Assembly (NCBI GenBank): GCA_024742765.1
Contig: JANSXT010000012.1
Span: 1 to 64,000 of the forward strand
Direction of reading: 5' to 3'
From: Phyllobacteriaceae bacterium
Lineage (GTDB): Bacteria; Pseudomonadota; Alphaproteobacteria; Rhizobiales; Rhizobiaceae
DNA: 64,000 nucleotides
The position numbers and the translations under genes were made by a program. Positions 35,784 to 45,051 of this stretch are shown here, piece by piece (the stretch's first letter is position 1; each line of letters begins with the position of its first letter). The notes under the pieces are model-generated. The model ran no database searches and was not told the origin of the DNA. It saw nothing but the letters and a program-made list of their open reading frames with translations.

Positions 35784-36220
35784 TTGGTCGCCGCCGGCAC
35801 ATTGAAATGGCCAACAAGTGATTGCCGTCTCTTTCGGCCGATGTATTCCGGCGGCCGCGATCGGGCGGCTTTAGTGGCCCATTATTTGTCCGATTCCAAT
35901 CGTCTACGCCGCTGCTTTTGTTGAGCCATCGTTCGTACATTCGCCGCTGAGGCAGGTGGCTATTCAATCACCTCCATCTCCACCGAAAAAGCGGCTCCGG
36001 GCTCAATGGGACCGTCAGAACAGCGATAGATGCTCAGCAGATGCCGACGCTGGGCCGGATTGGTATGCTCAAGGCGAGAATGCAACCCGTCATCGTCCGT
36101 TGATCCGGCCCCTGAACCGGGCCGTTCAGGCGGGCGACGCCATGGTTCATGGCGCCCCCTACTCCGCACGATTAGTGACCCGGCCCACGAACACCGAGCC
36201 GATTCCGATGGCCGCAGAGC
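35784..36220. other. 437-bp region between dipeptidase and pntB ends
   Basis: No supported gene. A 69-codon minus-strand frame (35960-36169) ends GAAFSVEMEVIE and might be the tail of a decayed gene, but I could not assign it. No strong terminator hairpin was seen, although two converging transcripts should end here. Confidence 0.35.
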
Positions 36221-37663
36221 CTAACCGATCTTGGTCAGCAGATTGTCGAGGCTGGCCTTGGCATCGCCATAGAACATCCGCGTGTTGTCCTTGAAGAACA
36301 GCGGGTTTTCGATGCCCGAATAGCCGGTGCCCTGCCCGCGTTTGGAGACGAACACCTGCTTGGCCTTCCACACCTCCAGAACCGGCATGCCGGCGATTGG
36401 CGAGTTGGGATCGTCCTGGGCGGCCGGATTGACGATGTCGTTGGAGCCGATCACGATGACCACGTCGGTTTCGGGAAAATCGTCGTTGATCTCGTCCATT
36501 TCCAGCACGATGTCATAGGGCACCTTGGCTTCGGCCAGCAGCACGTTCATATGGCCCGGCAGACGGCCCGCCACGGGGTGAATGGCGAACCGAACCTGCT
36601 TGCCTTTGGCGCGCAGGCGCTTGGTGAGTTCCGAAACGCTCTGCTGGGCCTGCGCCACCGCCATGCCGTAACCGGGCACGATGATCACGCTGTCGGCATC
36701 ATCCAGCGCCGAGGCAACGCCATCGGCGTCGATCGCGACCTGCTCGCCGTCAATCTCCTGGGCGGGGCCTGCGGTGCCGCCGAAACCGCCCAGAATGACC
36801 GAGATGAACGAGCGGTTCATCGCCTTGCACATGATGTAGGAAAGGATCGCGCCGGACGAACCAACCAGCGCGCCGGTGACGATCAGCAGATCATTGGACA
36901 GTGTAAAGCCGATGGCGGCGGCCGCCCAGCCCGAATAGGAGTTGAGCATGGAGACGACGACCGGCATGTCCGCGCCGCCAATGCCCATGATCAGATGATA
37001 GCCGATGAAGAAGCTGAGCGCGGCCAGCACCAGAAGCGTCCAGAAACCGCCGCCCGACAGATAGACGATCGCCAGAAGCAGGCAGACGAGCGCCGCGCCC
37101 GCATTGAGCATGTGGCCGCCCGGCAGCTGACGGGGCTTGCCGTCGATCTTGCCGGCCAGCTTTCCAAACGCGATGACCGAACCGGTAAACGTCACCGCGC
37201 CGATGAAGATCGCCAGAACGACCTCGATCTGCAGAAACATCAGTTCGGCGGGTTCCTTGGTCGCCACAAGCGCTGCAAAGGCCGAAAACCCGTCGGTCGA
37301 TTCGCCATCGGCCAGGGCCGACAGCACGCGCCGGCGCTCGATATCGGCGTTCCAGGCGACGAACACAGCCGCAAGGCCGACAAAGGAATGCAGCGCCGCG
37401 ACCAGTTGCGGCATTTCGGTCATCTCGACGCGCTTGGCCACATACCAGCCCGCCACGGCGCCGATGATGATCATCGGGATCATCAGCCAGTAATTGCCGA
37501 TCGCCGGACCCAGCGCGGTGAAGGCCACCGCAAAGGCCATGCCGATAATGCCATACCAGACCGCGCGCTTTGCCCGTTCCTGGTCGCTCAACCCGCCCAG
37601 CGAGAGAATGAAGAGAATGCTGGCCGCGATGGCGGCGGCCGAGACCATGCCTTGTCCCAACAT
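36221..37663 (-). CDS. pntB: NAD(P) transhydrogenase subunit beta
   Basis: A 480-residue membrane protein with about nine hydrophobic segments and a C-terminal NADP(H)-binding domain (dIII). Signatures are [20 protein letters not shown] in the membrane part, [20 protein letters not shown] (NADP-binding), [20 protein letters not shown] and [20 protein letters not shown]. It works with PntA to reduce NADP+ with NADH, driven by the proton gradient. It starts 15 bp after pntA. Confidence 0.95.
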   Translation of the reverse strand: MLGQGMVSAAAIAASILFILSLGGLSDQERAKRAVWYGIIGMAFAVAFTALGPAIGNYWLMIPMIIIGAVAGWYVAKRVEMTEMPQLVAALHSFVGLAAVFVAWNADIERRRVLSALADGESTDGFSAFAALVATKEPAELMFLQIEVVLAIFIGAVTFTGSVIAFGKLAGKIDGKPRQLPGGHMLNAGAALVCLLLAIVYLSGGGFWTLLVLAALSFFIGYHLIMGIGGADMPVVVSMLNSYSGWAAAAIGFTLSNDLLIVTGALVGSSGAILSYIMCKAMNRSFISVILGGFGGTAGPAQEIDGEQVAIDADGVASALDDADSVIIVPGYGMAVAQAQQSVSELTKRLRAKGKQVRFAIHPVAGRLPGHMNVLLAEAKVPYDIVLEMDEINDDFPETDVVIVIGSNDIVNPAAQDDPNSPIAGMPVLEVWKAKQVFVSKRGQGTGYSGIENPLFFKDNTRMFYGDAKASLDNLLTKIG

Positions 37664-37678
37664 GATAGACCCGACCCC

Positions 37679-39253
37679 TTATGATTTCTGGAACATGGCG
37701 AGCATCCGGCGCGTGACCAGAAAGCCCCCCACAATGTTGATGGTGGCGATCAGCACCGAGATCGCCGCGAGCAGGACGACGATCCAGTTGCCCGAGCCGA
37801 TCTGCAGGACCGCGCCCAGGATGATGATGCCGGAAATCGCATTGGTGACCGCCATCAGCGGCGTGTGGAGAGAATGGCTGACATTCCAGATCACCTGGAA
37901 CCCGACGAAACAGGCCAGCGCGAAGACGATCAGCGATTCCATGAAGCTCGGCGGAGCGATCTGCCCCAGCAAGAGCATCAGGACACCGCCAGCGCCCAGA
38001 ATGGCCGCCTGCGTTTTCGTCTGCTTGCGGAAAGCGGCCTGCTCCAGCGCGCGCTTTTCCTCCGGCGTCAGCTCCTTGGGCGCTTCCTTCTTCGGCTGGG
38101 CGGCGATCGCCTGCACCTTGGGCGGCGGCGGCGGGAAGGTGACCTCGTTTTCGTGGGCGATGGTCGCGCCGCGGATCACGTCGTCTTCCATATTGTGGAC
38201 GACCTGACCATCCTTCTCCGGCGTCAGATCGGTCATCATATGGCGGATATTGGTCGCATAGAGCGTTGAGGACTGCGCCGCCATGCGGCTGGGAAAGTCC
38301 GTATAGCCCACGATCGTCACACCATTGTCGGTGACGATCTTGTCGTCCGGCACGGTCAGTTCGCAATTGCCGCCGCGCTCGGCGGCCAGATCGACAATCA
38401 CCGAACCGGGCTTCATCGCCTCGACCATGTCCTTGGTCCAAAGGACCGGCGCGTCGCGATTGGGGATCAACGCGGTGGTGATCACAATGTCCATGTCCGG
38501 GGCGAGTTCGCGGAACTTTTCGAGCTGCTTTTCGCGGAACTCCGGCGAAGACGGCGCCGCATAGCCGCCGGTCGCCGCGCCGTCCTGCGAACTTTCCTCG
38601 AAATCGAGGAACACGAACTCGGCGCCCATCGACTCGATCTGCTCGGCCACTTCGGGACGCACATCGAACGCATAGGTGATCGCACCCAGCGATGTCGCCG
38701 TGCCGATGGCGGCCAGGCCCGCAACGCCCGCGCCCACGACCAGAACCTTTGCCGGCGGAACCTTGCCGGCGGCGGTGACCTGGCCGGTGAAAAAGCGGCC
38801 GAAATTGTTGCCCGCCTCGATCACCGACCGGTAGCCGGCGATGTTGGCCATCGACGACAGGGCATCCATCTTCTGGGCACGCGAAATGCGCGGCACCATG
38901 TCCATGGCGATCACCGACGCGCCCTGATCGGCGACCTTTTTCATCAGGTCTTCATTGGCACCGGGATAGAAGAACGAGATCAGCGTCTGGCCCTCGCGCA
39001 GGCGCGCCGCCTCCTTCTGGTTCGGCGGCCGAACCTTGGCGACGATCTCGGCGGTTTTCCAGAGCTTGTCGGCACTTTTGACGACTTCGACGCCGGCTTC
39101 GGCATAGGCGGCATCGCTGAAACCGGCCGCCTTACCCGCTCCGGTCTCGATCAGGCACTCATGTCCCAGCTTTTGCAGTTGCAGCGCGCTGTCGGGCGTC
39201 ATCGCCACACGCGCCTCGCCGGAAAACACCTCCCGCGGCGTGCCTATCTTCAT
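37679..39253 (-). CDS. pntA: NAD(P) transhydrogenase subunit alpha, fused form
   Basis: A 524-residue subunit. The NAD(H)-binding dI domain begins MKIGTPREVFSGEARVAMTP and has the Rossmann motif VLVVGAGVAGLAAIGTATSL. A Pro/Glu/Lys linker (PPPPPKVQAIAAQPKKEAPK) leads to a C-terminal membrane part with about four helices. The E. coli-type fusion of PntAA and PntAB is present in one chain, whereas many alphaproteobacteria carry the two parts as separate genes. The ATG at 39253 fits the family; upstream in-frame codons do not. Confidence 0.94.
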   Translation of the reverse strand: MKIGTPREVFSGEARVAMTPDSALQLQKLGHECLIETGAGKAAGFSDAAYAEAGVEVVKSADKLWKTAEIVAKVRPPNQKEAARLREGQTLISFFYPGANEDLMKKVADQGASVIAMDMVPRISRAQKMDALSSMANIAGYRSVIEAGNNFGRFFTGQVTAAGKVPPAKVLVVGAGVAGLAAIGTATSLGAITYAFDVRPEVAEQIESMGAEFVFLDFEESSQDGAATGGYAAPSSPEFREKQLEKFRELAPDMDIVITTALIPNRDAPVLWTKDMVEAMKPGSVIVDLAAERGGNCELTVPDDKIVTDNGVTIVGYTDFPSRMAAQSSTLYATNIRHMMTDLTPEKDGQVVHNMEDDVIRGATIAHENEVTFPPPPPKVQAIAAQPKKEAPKELTPEEKRALEQAAFRKQTKTQAAILGAGGVLMLLLGQIAPPSFMESLIVFALACFVGFQVIWNVSHSLHTPLMAVTNAISGIIILGAVLQIGSGNWIVVLLAAISVLIATINIVGGFLVTRRMLAMFQKS

Positions 39254-39835
39254 TGCTCTATCTCCTTGGACCCATGGGTAGCCGGCAACATGAAGGCAAA
39301 TTCGCAACCCTCACCCGCCTGCAAGGCGTCTGCCGCCAAAAGCCAATGACGGCCCCGGCGCCGCTCCGCAGGCAACCGTTCGGACTTACACGCATTGCGG
39401 CGCTTGTCCAACACGGCATTGCCGGTCGGCAGACCGATGCGCTTGTCCGAAACCGAAAAGCGTGTGCTGTTGGCGGCTGACCGTTTGAGGATGCAGCCGG
39501 GCGCCGTGCCGGTGACCGGGATCGTGTCGGGATGCAAAAATGGGTTCAATTCGCGCAGCACGGCCCCCACGCCACCGGCAAAAAAGACTTCCTTACCGTC
39601 CGAGCCGACAGGCTTCAAGTTTGCCCGCGCATACGCAGCACCGAAAGTACCACACGCCGCCATGAGCTTATGCCCCGGCGGCGGTATGCCCCTTATTGCT
39701 GATACGCCGTTCCTTGCAATGCAATCGAGCTTGACGTACCCGGTCGTCGGCAGAGCCGGCGACGTTCGTCAGCGTTTTCAACAGCCAGGGTCCCGACTCT
39801 CGGCGGCCGGTCGCCAGACAACACACACGGTCGGA
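39254..39835. other. 582-bp divergent region between pntA and acnB
   Basis: Open frames exist on both strands (for example 39250-39663 minus, 137 codons), but none shows a recognisable domain, RBS or family pattern, so I do not call a gene. The region should contain the promoters of pntAB and acnB. No clear -35/-10 pair was identified. Confidence 0.35.
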
Positions 39836-42634
39836 ATGAACATGAGCCTTTATGCGGATTATCTAGCCGAGATCGAAAGCCGGAAGGCCCAGGGCCTCAG
39901 TCCCAAGCCTATCGATGATGGCGCGCTGACGAGCGAGATTATCGCGCAGATAAGGGATACCGGCCATCCGCACCGGAAGGATTCCCTGAACTTCTTCATC
40001 TACAACACGCTTCCGGGCACGACCAGCGCGGCGGGCGAAAAGGCGCGGTTTCTCAAGGAGATCATTGTCGGCGATGCGGTGGTCGACGAGATCGCTCCGG
40101 CCTTCGCCTTCGAGCTCCTGTCGCACATGAAAGGCGGGCCGTCGGTTGAAGTCCTGCTCGATCTGGCGCTTGGCGACGATGAGGCCATCGCGCGCGATGC
40201 CGCCGATATTCTCAAGACGCAGGTGTTTCTCTACGAGGCCGATACCGGGCGCCTGAAGGATGCCCATGATGGCGGAAACCAGATCGCCACGGACATTCTG
40301 GAAAGCTACGCCAAGGCGGAGTTCTTCACCAAGCTGCCCGAGATCGAAGACGAAATCGAGGTCGTCACCTATGTCGCCGCCGAGGGCGACATCTCGACGG
40401 ACTTGCTCTCGCCCGGCAACCAGGCACACTCGCGCTCGGACCGCGAGCTGCACGGCAAATGCATGATCTCCGAACGCGCGCAGAAGGACATCGAGGCGCT
40501 CAAGCTCCAGCATCCGGGCAAGCGGGTCATGCTGATCGCGGAAAAAGGCACGATGGGCGTCGGCTCATCGCGCATGTCGGGCGTCAACAATGTGGCGCTT
40601 TGGACCGGCAAGCAGGCGAGCCCCTATGTTCCGTTCGTCAACATTGCTCCGGTCGTCGCCGGCACCAACGGCATTTCGCCGATCTTCCTGACGACGGTCG
40701 GCGTTACCGGCGGCATCGGCATCGACCTGAAGAACTGGGTCAAGAAGCTGGATGCCGAGGGCAAGCCGATCCTCAACAATGACGGCAATCCCGTCCTCGA
40801 GCAGAAATACGCCGTCGACACCGGCACCGTGCTGAAGATCAACACGCGGGACAAGACGCTGCTCAGCGAGGACGGCGATGAAGAGCTTGCCGATGTCTCG
40901 TCGGCCTTCACGCCGCAGAAGGTGGAATTCATGAAGGCGGGCGGTTCCTACGCGATTGTCTTCGGCAAGAAACTGCAGACATTCGCCGCCGAGACGCTGG
41001 GGATCGAGGCGCCGGCGGTCTTTGCGCCCTCCAAGGAAGTGTCGCATGAGGGCCAGGGGCTGACCGCGGTCGAGAAGATCTTCAACCGGAACGCGGTCGG
41101 CGTGGGCGAAGGCAAGGTTCTGCACGCCGGATCGGACGTCCGGGTCAAGGTCAACATTGTCGGCTCACAGGACACGACCGGCCTGATGACGTCCCAGGAG
41201 TTGGAGGCGATGGCGGCAACGGTCATCTCGCCGACGGTCGACGGCGCCTACCAGTCGGGATGCCACACCGCCTCGGTCTGGGACCTGAAGGCGCAGGGCA
41301 ACATTCCCCGGCTGATGGCCTTCATGAACCGGTTCGGGCTGATCACCGCGCGCGATCCCAAGGGCGTCTACCACGCGATGACGGACGTCATCCACAAGGT
41401 GCTCAACGACATCACCGTCGATGACTGGGCGATCATCATCGGCGGCGACTCGCACACGCGCATGTCCAAGGGCGTGGCGTTCGGCGCCGATTCCGGCACG
41501 GTTGCGCTGGCCCTGGCGACCGGCGAAGCGACGATGCCGATCCCCGGGACCGTGAAGGTCACCTTCAAGGGATCGATGAAGGATCACATGGATTTTCGCG
41601 ACGTGGTCCATGCCACGCAGGCGCAGATGCTTCAGCAGTTCGGCGACAATGTCTTCCAGGGCCGCGTGATCGAGGTCCATATCGGAACCCTGCTTGCCGA
41701 CCAGGCCTTCACCTTCACCGACTGGACGGCCGAGATGAAAGCCAAGGCAGCGATCTGCATCTCCGAGGACGAGACCATGATCCAGTCGCTGGAACTGGCC
41801 AAGAGCCGTATCCAGATCATGATCGACAAGGGCATGGACAATGACGCACGGACGCTTCAGGGGCTGATCGAAAAGGCCGACACGCGCATCGCCGAGATCA
41901 GGTCGGGCGAGAAGCCGGCGCTGGCACCCGACGAAAACGCCAAATATTTCGCCGAGGTGGTCGTCGATCTGGACGAGATCGACGAGCCGATGATCGCGGA
42001 CCCGGACGTGAACAATGCCGACGTCTCCAAGCGCTACACCCATGACACGATCCGGCCCATTTCCCATTACCGGGCCGACAAGAAGGTCGATCTGGGCTTT
42101 GTCGGCTCGTGCATGGTGCACAAGGGCGATGTGAAGATCGTCGCCCAGATGCTCAGAAACCTCGAAGAAGCCCATGGCAAGGTCGAGTTCAAGGCGCCGC
42201 TGGTCGTCGCCGCGCCGACCTACAACATCATCGATGAGTTGAAGGAAGAAGGCGACTGGGCCGTCCTGCAAAAATATTCGGGTTTCGAATTCGATGACGA
42301 TGCGCCCAAGAACACGGCCCGCACCGAATATGAAAACATCCTCTATCTGGAACGCCCCGGCTGCAACCTTTGCATGGGCAACCAGGAAAAGGCGGAAAAG
42401 GGCGATACGGTCCTGGCCACGTCCACGCGCCTTTTCCAAGGACGCGTCGTCGAGGATTCCGCCGACAAGAAGGGTGAATCGCTGCTGGCCTCGACACCTG
42501 TGGTCGTCCTGTCGGCGATCCTCGGCCGGACGCCCAGCATGGATGAATATGTCACGGCGGTCGAAGGGATCAATTTGACCAAGTTTGCCCCTTCGGGGAA
42601 CAAGCCGCTCGACTCGCTGTCGGTTCACTACTGA
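39836..42634 (+). CDS. acnB: Aconitate hydratase B
   Basis: A 932-residue bifunctional aconitase / 2-methylisocitrate dehydratase of the AcnB type. The HEAT-like N-terminal domain that defines AcnB is present (YLAEIESRKAQGLSPKPIDD onward). [4Fe-4S] ligands are in VGSCMVHKGD and ERPGCNLCMGNQ. GVGSSRMSGVNNVALWTG and SDTGTVALALATGEA-like stretches fit substrate-site regions. Two starts, 39836 and 39842, differ by two codons. The frame is open 147 codons upstream, but that part is not family-like. Most Rhizobiales are known for AcnA, so AcnB here is notable. Confidence 0.94.
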   Translation: MNMSLYADYLAEIESRKAQGLSPKPIDDGALTSEIIAQIRDTGHPHRKDSLNFFIYNTLPGTTSAAGEKARFLKEIIVGDAVVDEIAPAFAFELLSHMKGGPSVEVLLDLALGDDEAIARDAADILKTQVFLYEADTGRLKDAHDGGNQIATDILESYAKAEFFTKLPEIEDEIEVVTYVAAEGDISTDLLSPGNQAHSRSDRELHGKCMISERAQKDIEALKLQHPGKRVMLIAEKGTMGVGSSRMSGVNNVALWTGKQASPYVPFVNIAPVVAGTNGISPIFLTTVGVTGGIGIDLKNWVKKLDAEGKPILNNDGNPVLEQKYAVDTGTVLKINTRDKTLLSEDGDEELADVSSAFTPQKVEFMKAGGSYAIVFGKKLQTFAAETLGIEAPAVFAPSKEVSHEGQGLTAVEKIFNRNAVGVGEGKVLHAGSDVRVKVNIVGSQDTTGLMTSQELEAMAATVISPTVDGAYQSGCHTASVWDLKAQGNIPRLMAFMNRFGLITARDPKGVYHAMTDVIHKVLNDITVDDWAIIIGGDSHTRMSKGVAFGADSGTVALALATGEATMPIPGTVKVTFKGSMKDHMDFRDVVHATQAQMLQQFGDNVFQGRVIEVHIGTLLADQAFTFTDWTAEMKAKAAICISEDETMIQSLELAKSRIQIMIDKGMDNDARTLQGLIEKADTRIAEIRSGEKPALAPDENAKYFAEVVVDLDEIDEPMIADPDVNNADVSKRYTHDTIRPISHYRADKKVDLGFVGSCMVHKGDVKIVAQMLRNLEEAHGKVEFKAPLVVAAPTYNIIDELKEEGDWAVLQKYSGFEFDDDAPKNTARTEYENILYLERPGCNLCMGNQEKAEKGDTVLATSTRLFQGRVVEDSADKKGESLLASTPVVVLSAILGRTPSMDEYVTAVEGINLTKFAPSGNKPLDSLSVHY

Positions 42635-42806
42635 CCGGGTTGAGGCTCCCGATCGCCGCACAGCGCAACGCGTGACGTCCGCCTTCCGGGCGTGTTGTTA
42701 GCCGTGAACCCCGATCATCGGCGTGCCCGCACCATCGCCCAGGGCCGTGAGAAAAGGCGACCGGCATTGCACCGCGCCGATCAAGGCCCCTGTGCGGGGG
42801 TCGTGC

Positions 42807-43391
42807 CTACTGGCCGAACCGGTGTTCCGCCGTCACCTCGAGCGCGCGGCTGGCGCGCGCGTCCGACCCGTCCTGGGGCCGATGACCGGCGATGATCCGG
42901 TCGCGGGTGGCGATCAGGTCGGTGATCTCGGGCTCATGGGCGGCGAGGACGGCCGTCAGCCACCGGTTCACCAGATAGTTGGGTTGCGGCATGTGCACGT
43001 CGAAGCGCGGCAGAAGCGCGATCGTGGGCGCGGCCTCGAGCCAATCGTCGCCGACCACCCAATGGTTGACCGTGAACAGGCGCAGCAGCCGGCCATGCGG
43101 ATTAACGCCGACCGCGCAAAGATGATGGATCGGCCCCTCCGGACCATCGGGCCGGACGAAGCAGTGGAAATGGCCGTGTTCGGCGGTCTCCATCGACGGT
43201 GCATGGCTGTGATAGAACCATTGCGCGCCGGTCTGCGCGTCGAACACCTCGCCGGCGGGGTACTTCGCCCAACTCTGCGGCTGCTCGATGCCGCGCAACG
43301 TCTCGGTCAGAACCGTGGCGCCGCCCTTAGCCAGCACATGCTCGCAGAACGCGATTTCGCGTCGGGCGTTTTCGCGTGCCTCTGCACTCAT
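42807..43391 (-). CDS. DUF6969-like conserved protein
   Basis: A 194-residue soluble protein of unknown function. It is His/Trp-rich in the middle: GAQWFYHSHAPSMETAEHGH, FHCFVRPDGPEGPIHHLCAV, then LFTVNHWVVGDDWLEAAPTI. The clustered histidines could bind a metal. The C-terminal half is helical. I assign DUF6969 from memory of the pattern, not from a search. Its ATG overlaps the stop of the small Cys-repeat gene by 4 bp, placing it third in the YeeE operon. Confidence 0.6.
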   Translation of the reverse strand: MSAEARENARREIAFCEHVLAKGGATVLTETLRGIEQPQSWAKYPAGEVFDAQTGAQWFYHSHAPSMETAEHGHFHCFVRPDGPEGPIHHLCAVGVNPHGRLLRLFTVNHWVVGDDWLEAAPTIALLPRFDVHMPQPNYLVNRWLTAVLAAHEPEITDLIATRDRIIAGHRPQDGSDARASRALEVTAEHRFGQ

Positions 43392-43723
43392 GTGCCGCCG
43401 TTCGGCGCCAGATCGGGCGCCTCTGTCGCGCCGTCGGGCAGGCGCGCCGGCGGTGGCGGCGGAGCGGCCCGCTGCGAGCCGGCGGAAGGCATCGGTGCGG
43501 GCGGCGGCGGCGGAGCGGCGAGCGGCGCTGCAGCCGCGCAAGGGGCGGCCGCAGCACACGGCGCGGCACCGGCCGCGCATGGCGCGACGCCACCGGCGGC
43601 GGGCGCGGACGTGGCGACAGGCGCCGGCGCAGGCACGCCGTTCCGGGCGTGATCATAGGCGACGGCGCCGGTTGTCACCGCCAGGGCGGCGGCAAACAGG
43701 GCGGTGTTGCGCGACCGGCTCAT
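43388..43723 (-). CDS. Small membrane-anchored Ala/Pro protein with three Pro-Cys-Ala repeats
   Basis: A 111-residue protein of unknown function. Residues 1-22 (MSRSRNTALFAAALAVTTGA) form a signal or anchor helix. The exported part is almost only Ala, Pro and Gly and has three cysteines at 49, 56 and 62 in repeated Pro-Cys-Ala-Ala units. The tail is PPPPPAP and SQRAAPPPPPARLPDG. It overlaps YeeE upstream and the DUF6969 gene downstream by 4 bp each, so it is a real coupled gene. A periplasmic thiol or sulfur carrier for the adjacent permease is a plausible guess. Confidence 0.65.
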   Translation of the reverse strand: MSRSRNTALFAAALAVTTGAVAYDHARNGVPAPAPVATSAPAAGGVAPCAAGAAPCAAAAPCAAAAPLAAPPPPPAPMPSAGSQRAAPPPPPARLPDGATEAPDLAPNGGT

Positions 43724-44964
43724 GCGGACGCGCCCTTGCGCCTGAGCCCGTCGAGCCCGAACAGCGGTCGCGCAAAAACGCCCACCGCCGAACCGGCAAA
43801 GGCGGCGGCGAACCACAGCCAGCCATGCAGGCTGCCCGATGCGATGCCGGAGAACAGCGCGCCGATGTTGCAGCCAAAGCTCAGCCGTGCGCCATAGCCC
43901 ATCAACAGCCCGCCGAGCGCGGCGGCGGCGAACGATGCCAGCGGAACGACGGCCCTGGGGGCGAACTTGCCGGCCAGCGACGCGGCCAGCGCTGCGCCGA
44001 GGATCAGGCCGAAATTCATCACCGAAACCGAATCGGCAAGCACCGAACTGGACAGCGCTTCGGCTTGCGCCGGCCATGTCCAGAATTCCCAGCTTTCGAC
44101 GGGGACGCCCGCGGCCGAGGCGATCTTTGCGCCCCAGAGGCCAAAGCCATAGGTGATCGACCATGGGTGGCCGGCAACGATGAGCGTTGCGACGTTGAGC
44201 AGCGCCAGTATCAGACCGGCACCGACCAGCGGCCAGGGTCCCGACAGGAGCCAGCTCCAACCGGGGCGGCGCGGTCCCGGATCGGCCTCAAGATCGCCAT
44301 GGGCGCGGCGTTCGATGACGGCCGTCAGAAGCGCGACCAAACCCAGACCGGCCAGAGACACCGCGATGGCTGAAGGCACGCCCAGCGTCTGGCCCAGGCT
44401 CACCGGCGGCAACGCCGGCTGGCCCAGCCACCAGGGCAGATGCGCCGTACCGATGACCGCGCCGACGATGAAGAAGACCAGTGTCACGAGCATACGCGCC
44501 GAACCGCCACCGACCGTGAACAGCGTGCCCGAACCGCATCCGCCGCCAAGCTGCATGCCGAAGCCGAACATCGCCGCGCCGATGAGCACGGAGACGCCGA
44601 CCGGCGCGATGGCGCCGACGAGCGGCTGGCTGCCGACGCTGCCCGCCGCAAGGAGCGGCATCATCGCCAACCCGGCAAGCCCGATCATCAGCATCTGCGC
44701 GCGCATGCCCCGCCCGCGTCGTTCGACGACCATGCGGCGCCAGGCGCCTGTAAAACCAAAAGAGCCGTGATAGAGCGCCGCGCCGAGGCCACCGCCGATC
44801 AGGAACAGCGTCGCCTGCCGCAGATCGACCAGCAGCCAGATCGCGGCAAATCCAGCCACCAGGAACGCGGCCGCCACCGTCGCCGGACTGCGATCGACGG
44901 CAACGTCAGGCAGGAACGGCGGCGGCGCGGCCGGCGCCGACGAGGTTGCTGCATTTTGCAACAT
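43720..44964 (-). CDS. YeeE/YedE (TsuA-like) sulfur-compound permease
   Basis: A 414-residue inner-membrane protein with about ten hydrophobic segments. It has the two family cysteine motifs: MQLGGGCGSGTLFTVGGGSA and RLSFGCNIGALFSGIASGSL. TsuA-type members import thiosulfate through such cysteines. I chose the ATG at 44964 (MLQNAATSSA) because GGAGG lies 9 nt upstream. That RBS is inside a perfect 16-bp palindrome. A secreted two-domain rhodanese lies upstream in the same direction, and a Cys-repeat protein follows directly. Confidence 0.88.
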   Translation of the reverse strand: MLQNAATSSAPAAPPPFLPDVAVDRSPATVAAAFLVAGFAAIWLLVDLRQATLFLIGGGLGAALYHGSFGFTGAWRRMVVERRGRGMRAQMLMIGLAGLAMMPLLAAGSVGSQPLVGAIAPVGVSVLIGAAMFGFGMQLGGGCGSGTLFTVGGGSARMLVTLVFFIVGAVIGTAHLPWWLGQPALPPVSLGQTLGVPSAIAVSLAGLGLVALLTAVIERRAHGDLEADPGPRRPGWSWLLSGPWPLVGAGLILALLNVATLIVAGHPWSITYGFGLWGAKIASAAGVPVESWEFWTWPAQAEALSSSVLADSVSVMNFGLILGAALAASLAGKFAPRAVVPLASFAAAALGGLLMGYGARLSFGCNIGALFSGIASGSLHGWLWFAAAFAGSAVGVFARPLFGLDGLRRKGASA

Positions 44965-44971
44965 GAGAGCC

Positions 44972-44987
44972 AACCTCCGTGGAGGTT
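44972..44987 (-). promoter_or_regulatory. Perfect palindrome covering the YeeE ribosome binding site
   Basis: AACCTCCGTGGAGGTT is a perfect 16-bp palindrome. Its downstream arm on the minus strand contains the GGAGG that serves as the Shine-Dalgarno of the permease gene. As RNA it can fold and hide the RBS; as DNA it can be a repressor site. Confidence 0.5.
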
Positions 44988-45051
44988 TCCTTATACGACC
45001 GAACCGGCATGCGGCGAAAGCCACATGCCGGCCGCTTGATGGTGGTTGACC

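Noticed and set aside
35960-36169. A 69-codon minus-strand frame ending GAAFSVEMEVIE
   Set aside because: The C-terminal half looks protein-like, but nothing identifies it and there is no supported start. It is mentioned only within the gap entry.
39250-39663. A 137-codon minus-strand frame upstream of pntA
   Set aside because: No recognisable domain, no RBS and no coupling; its end overlaps the pntA start. It reads like open intergenic DNA rather than a gene.
44940-45040. GGAATA-N15-CGTT promoter before the YeeE or rhodanese genes
   Set aside because: No match with both boxes and correct spacing was found, so the sulfur genes are not placed in the sigma regulon.
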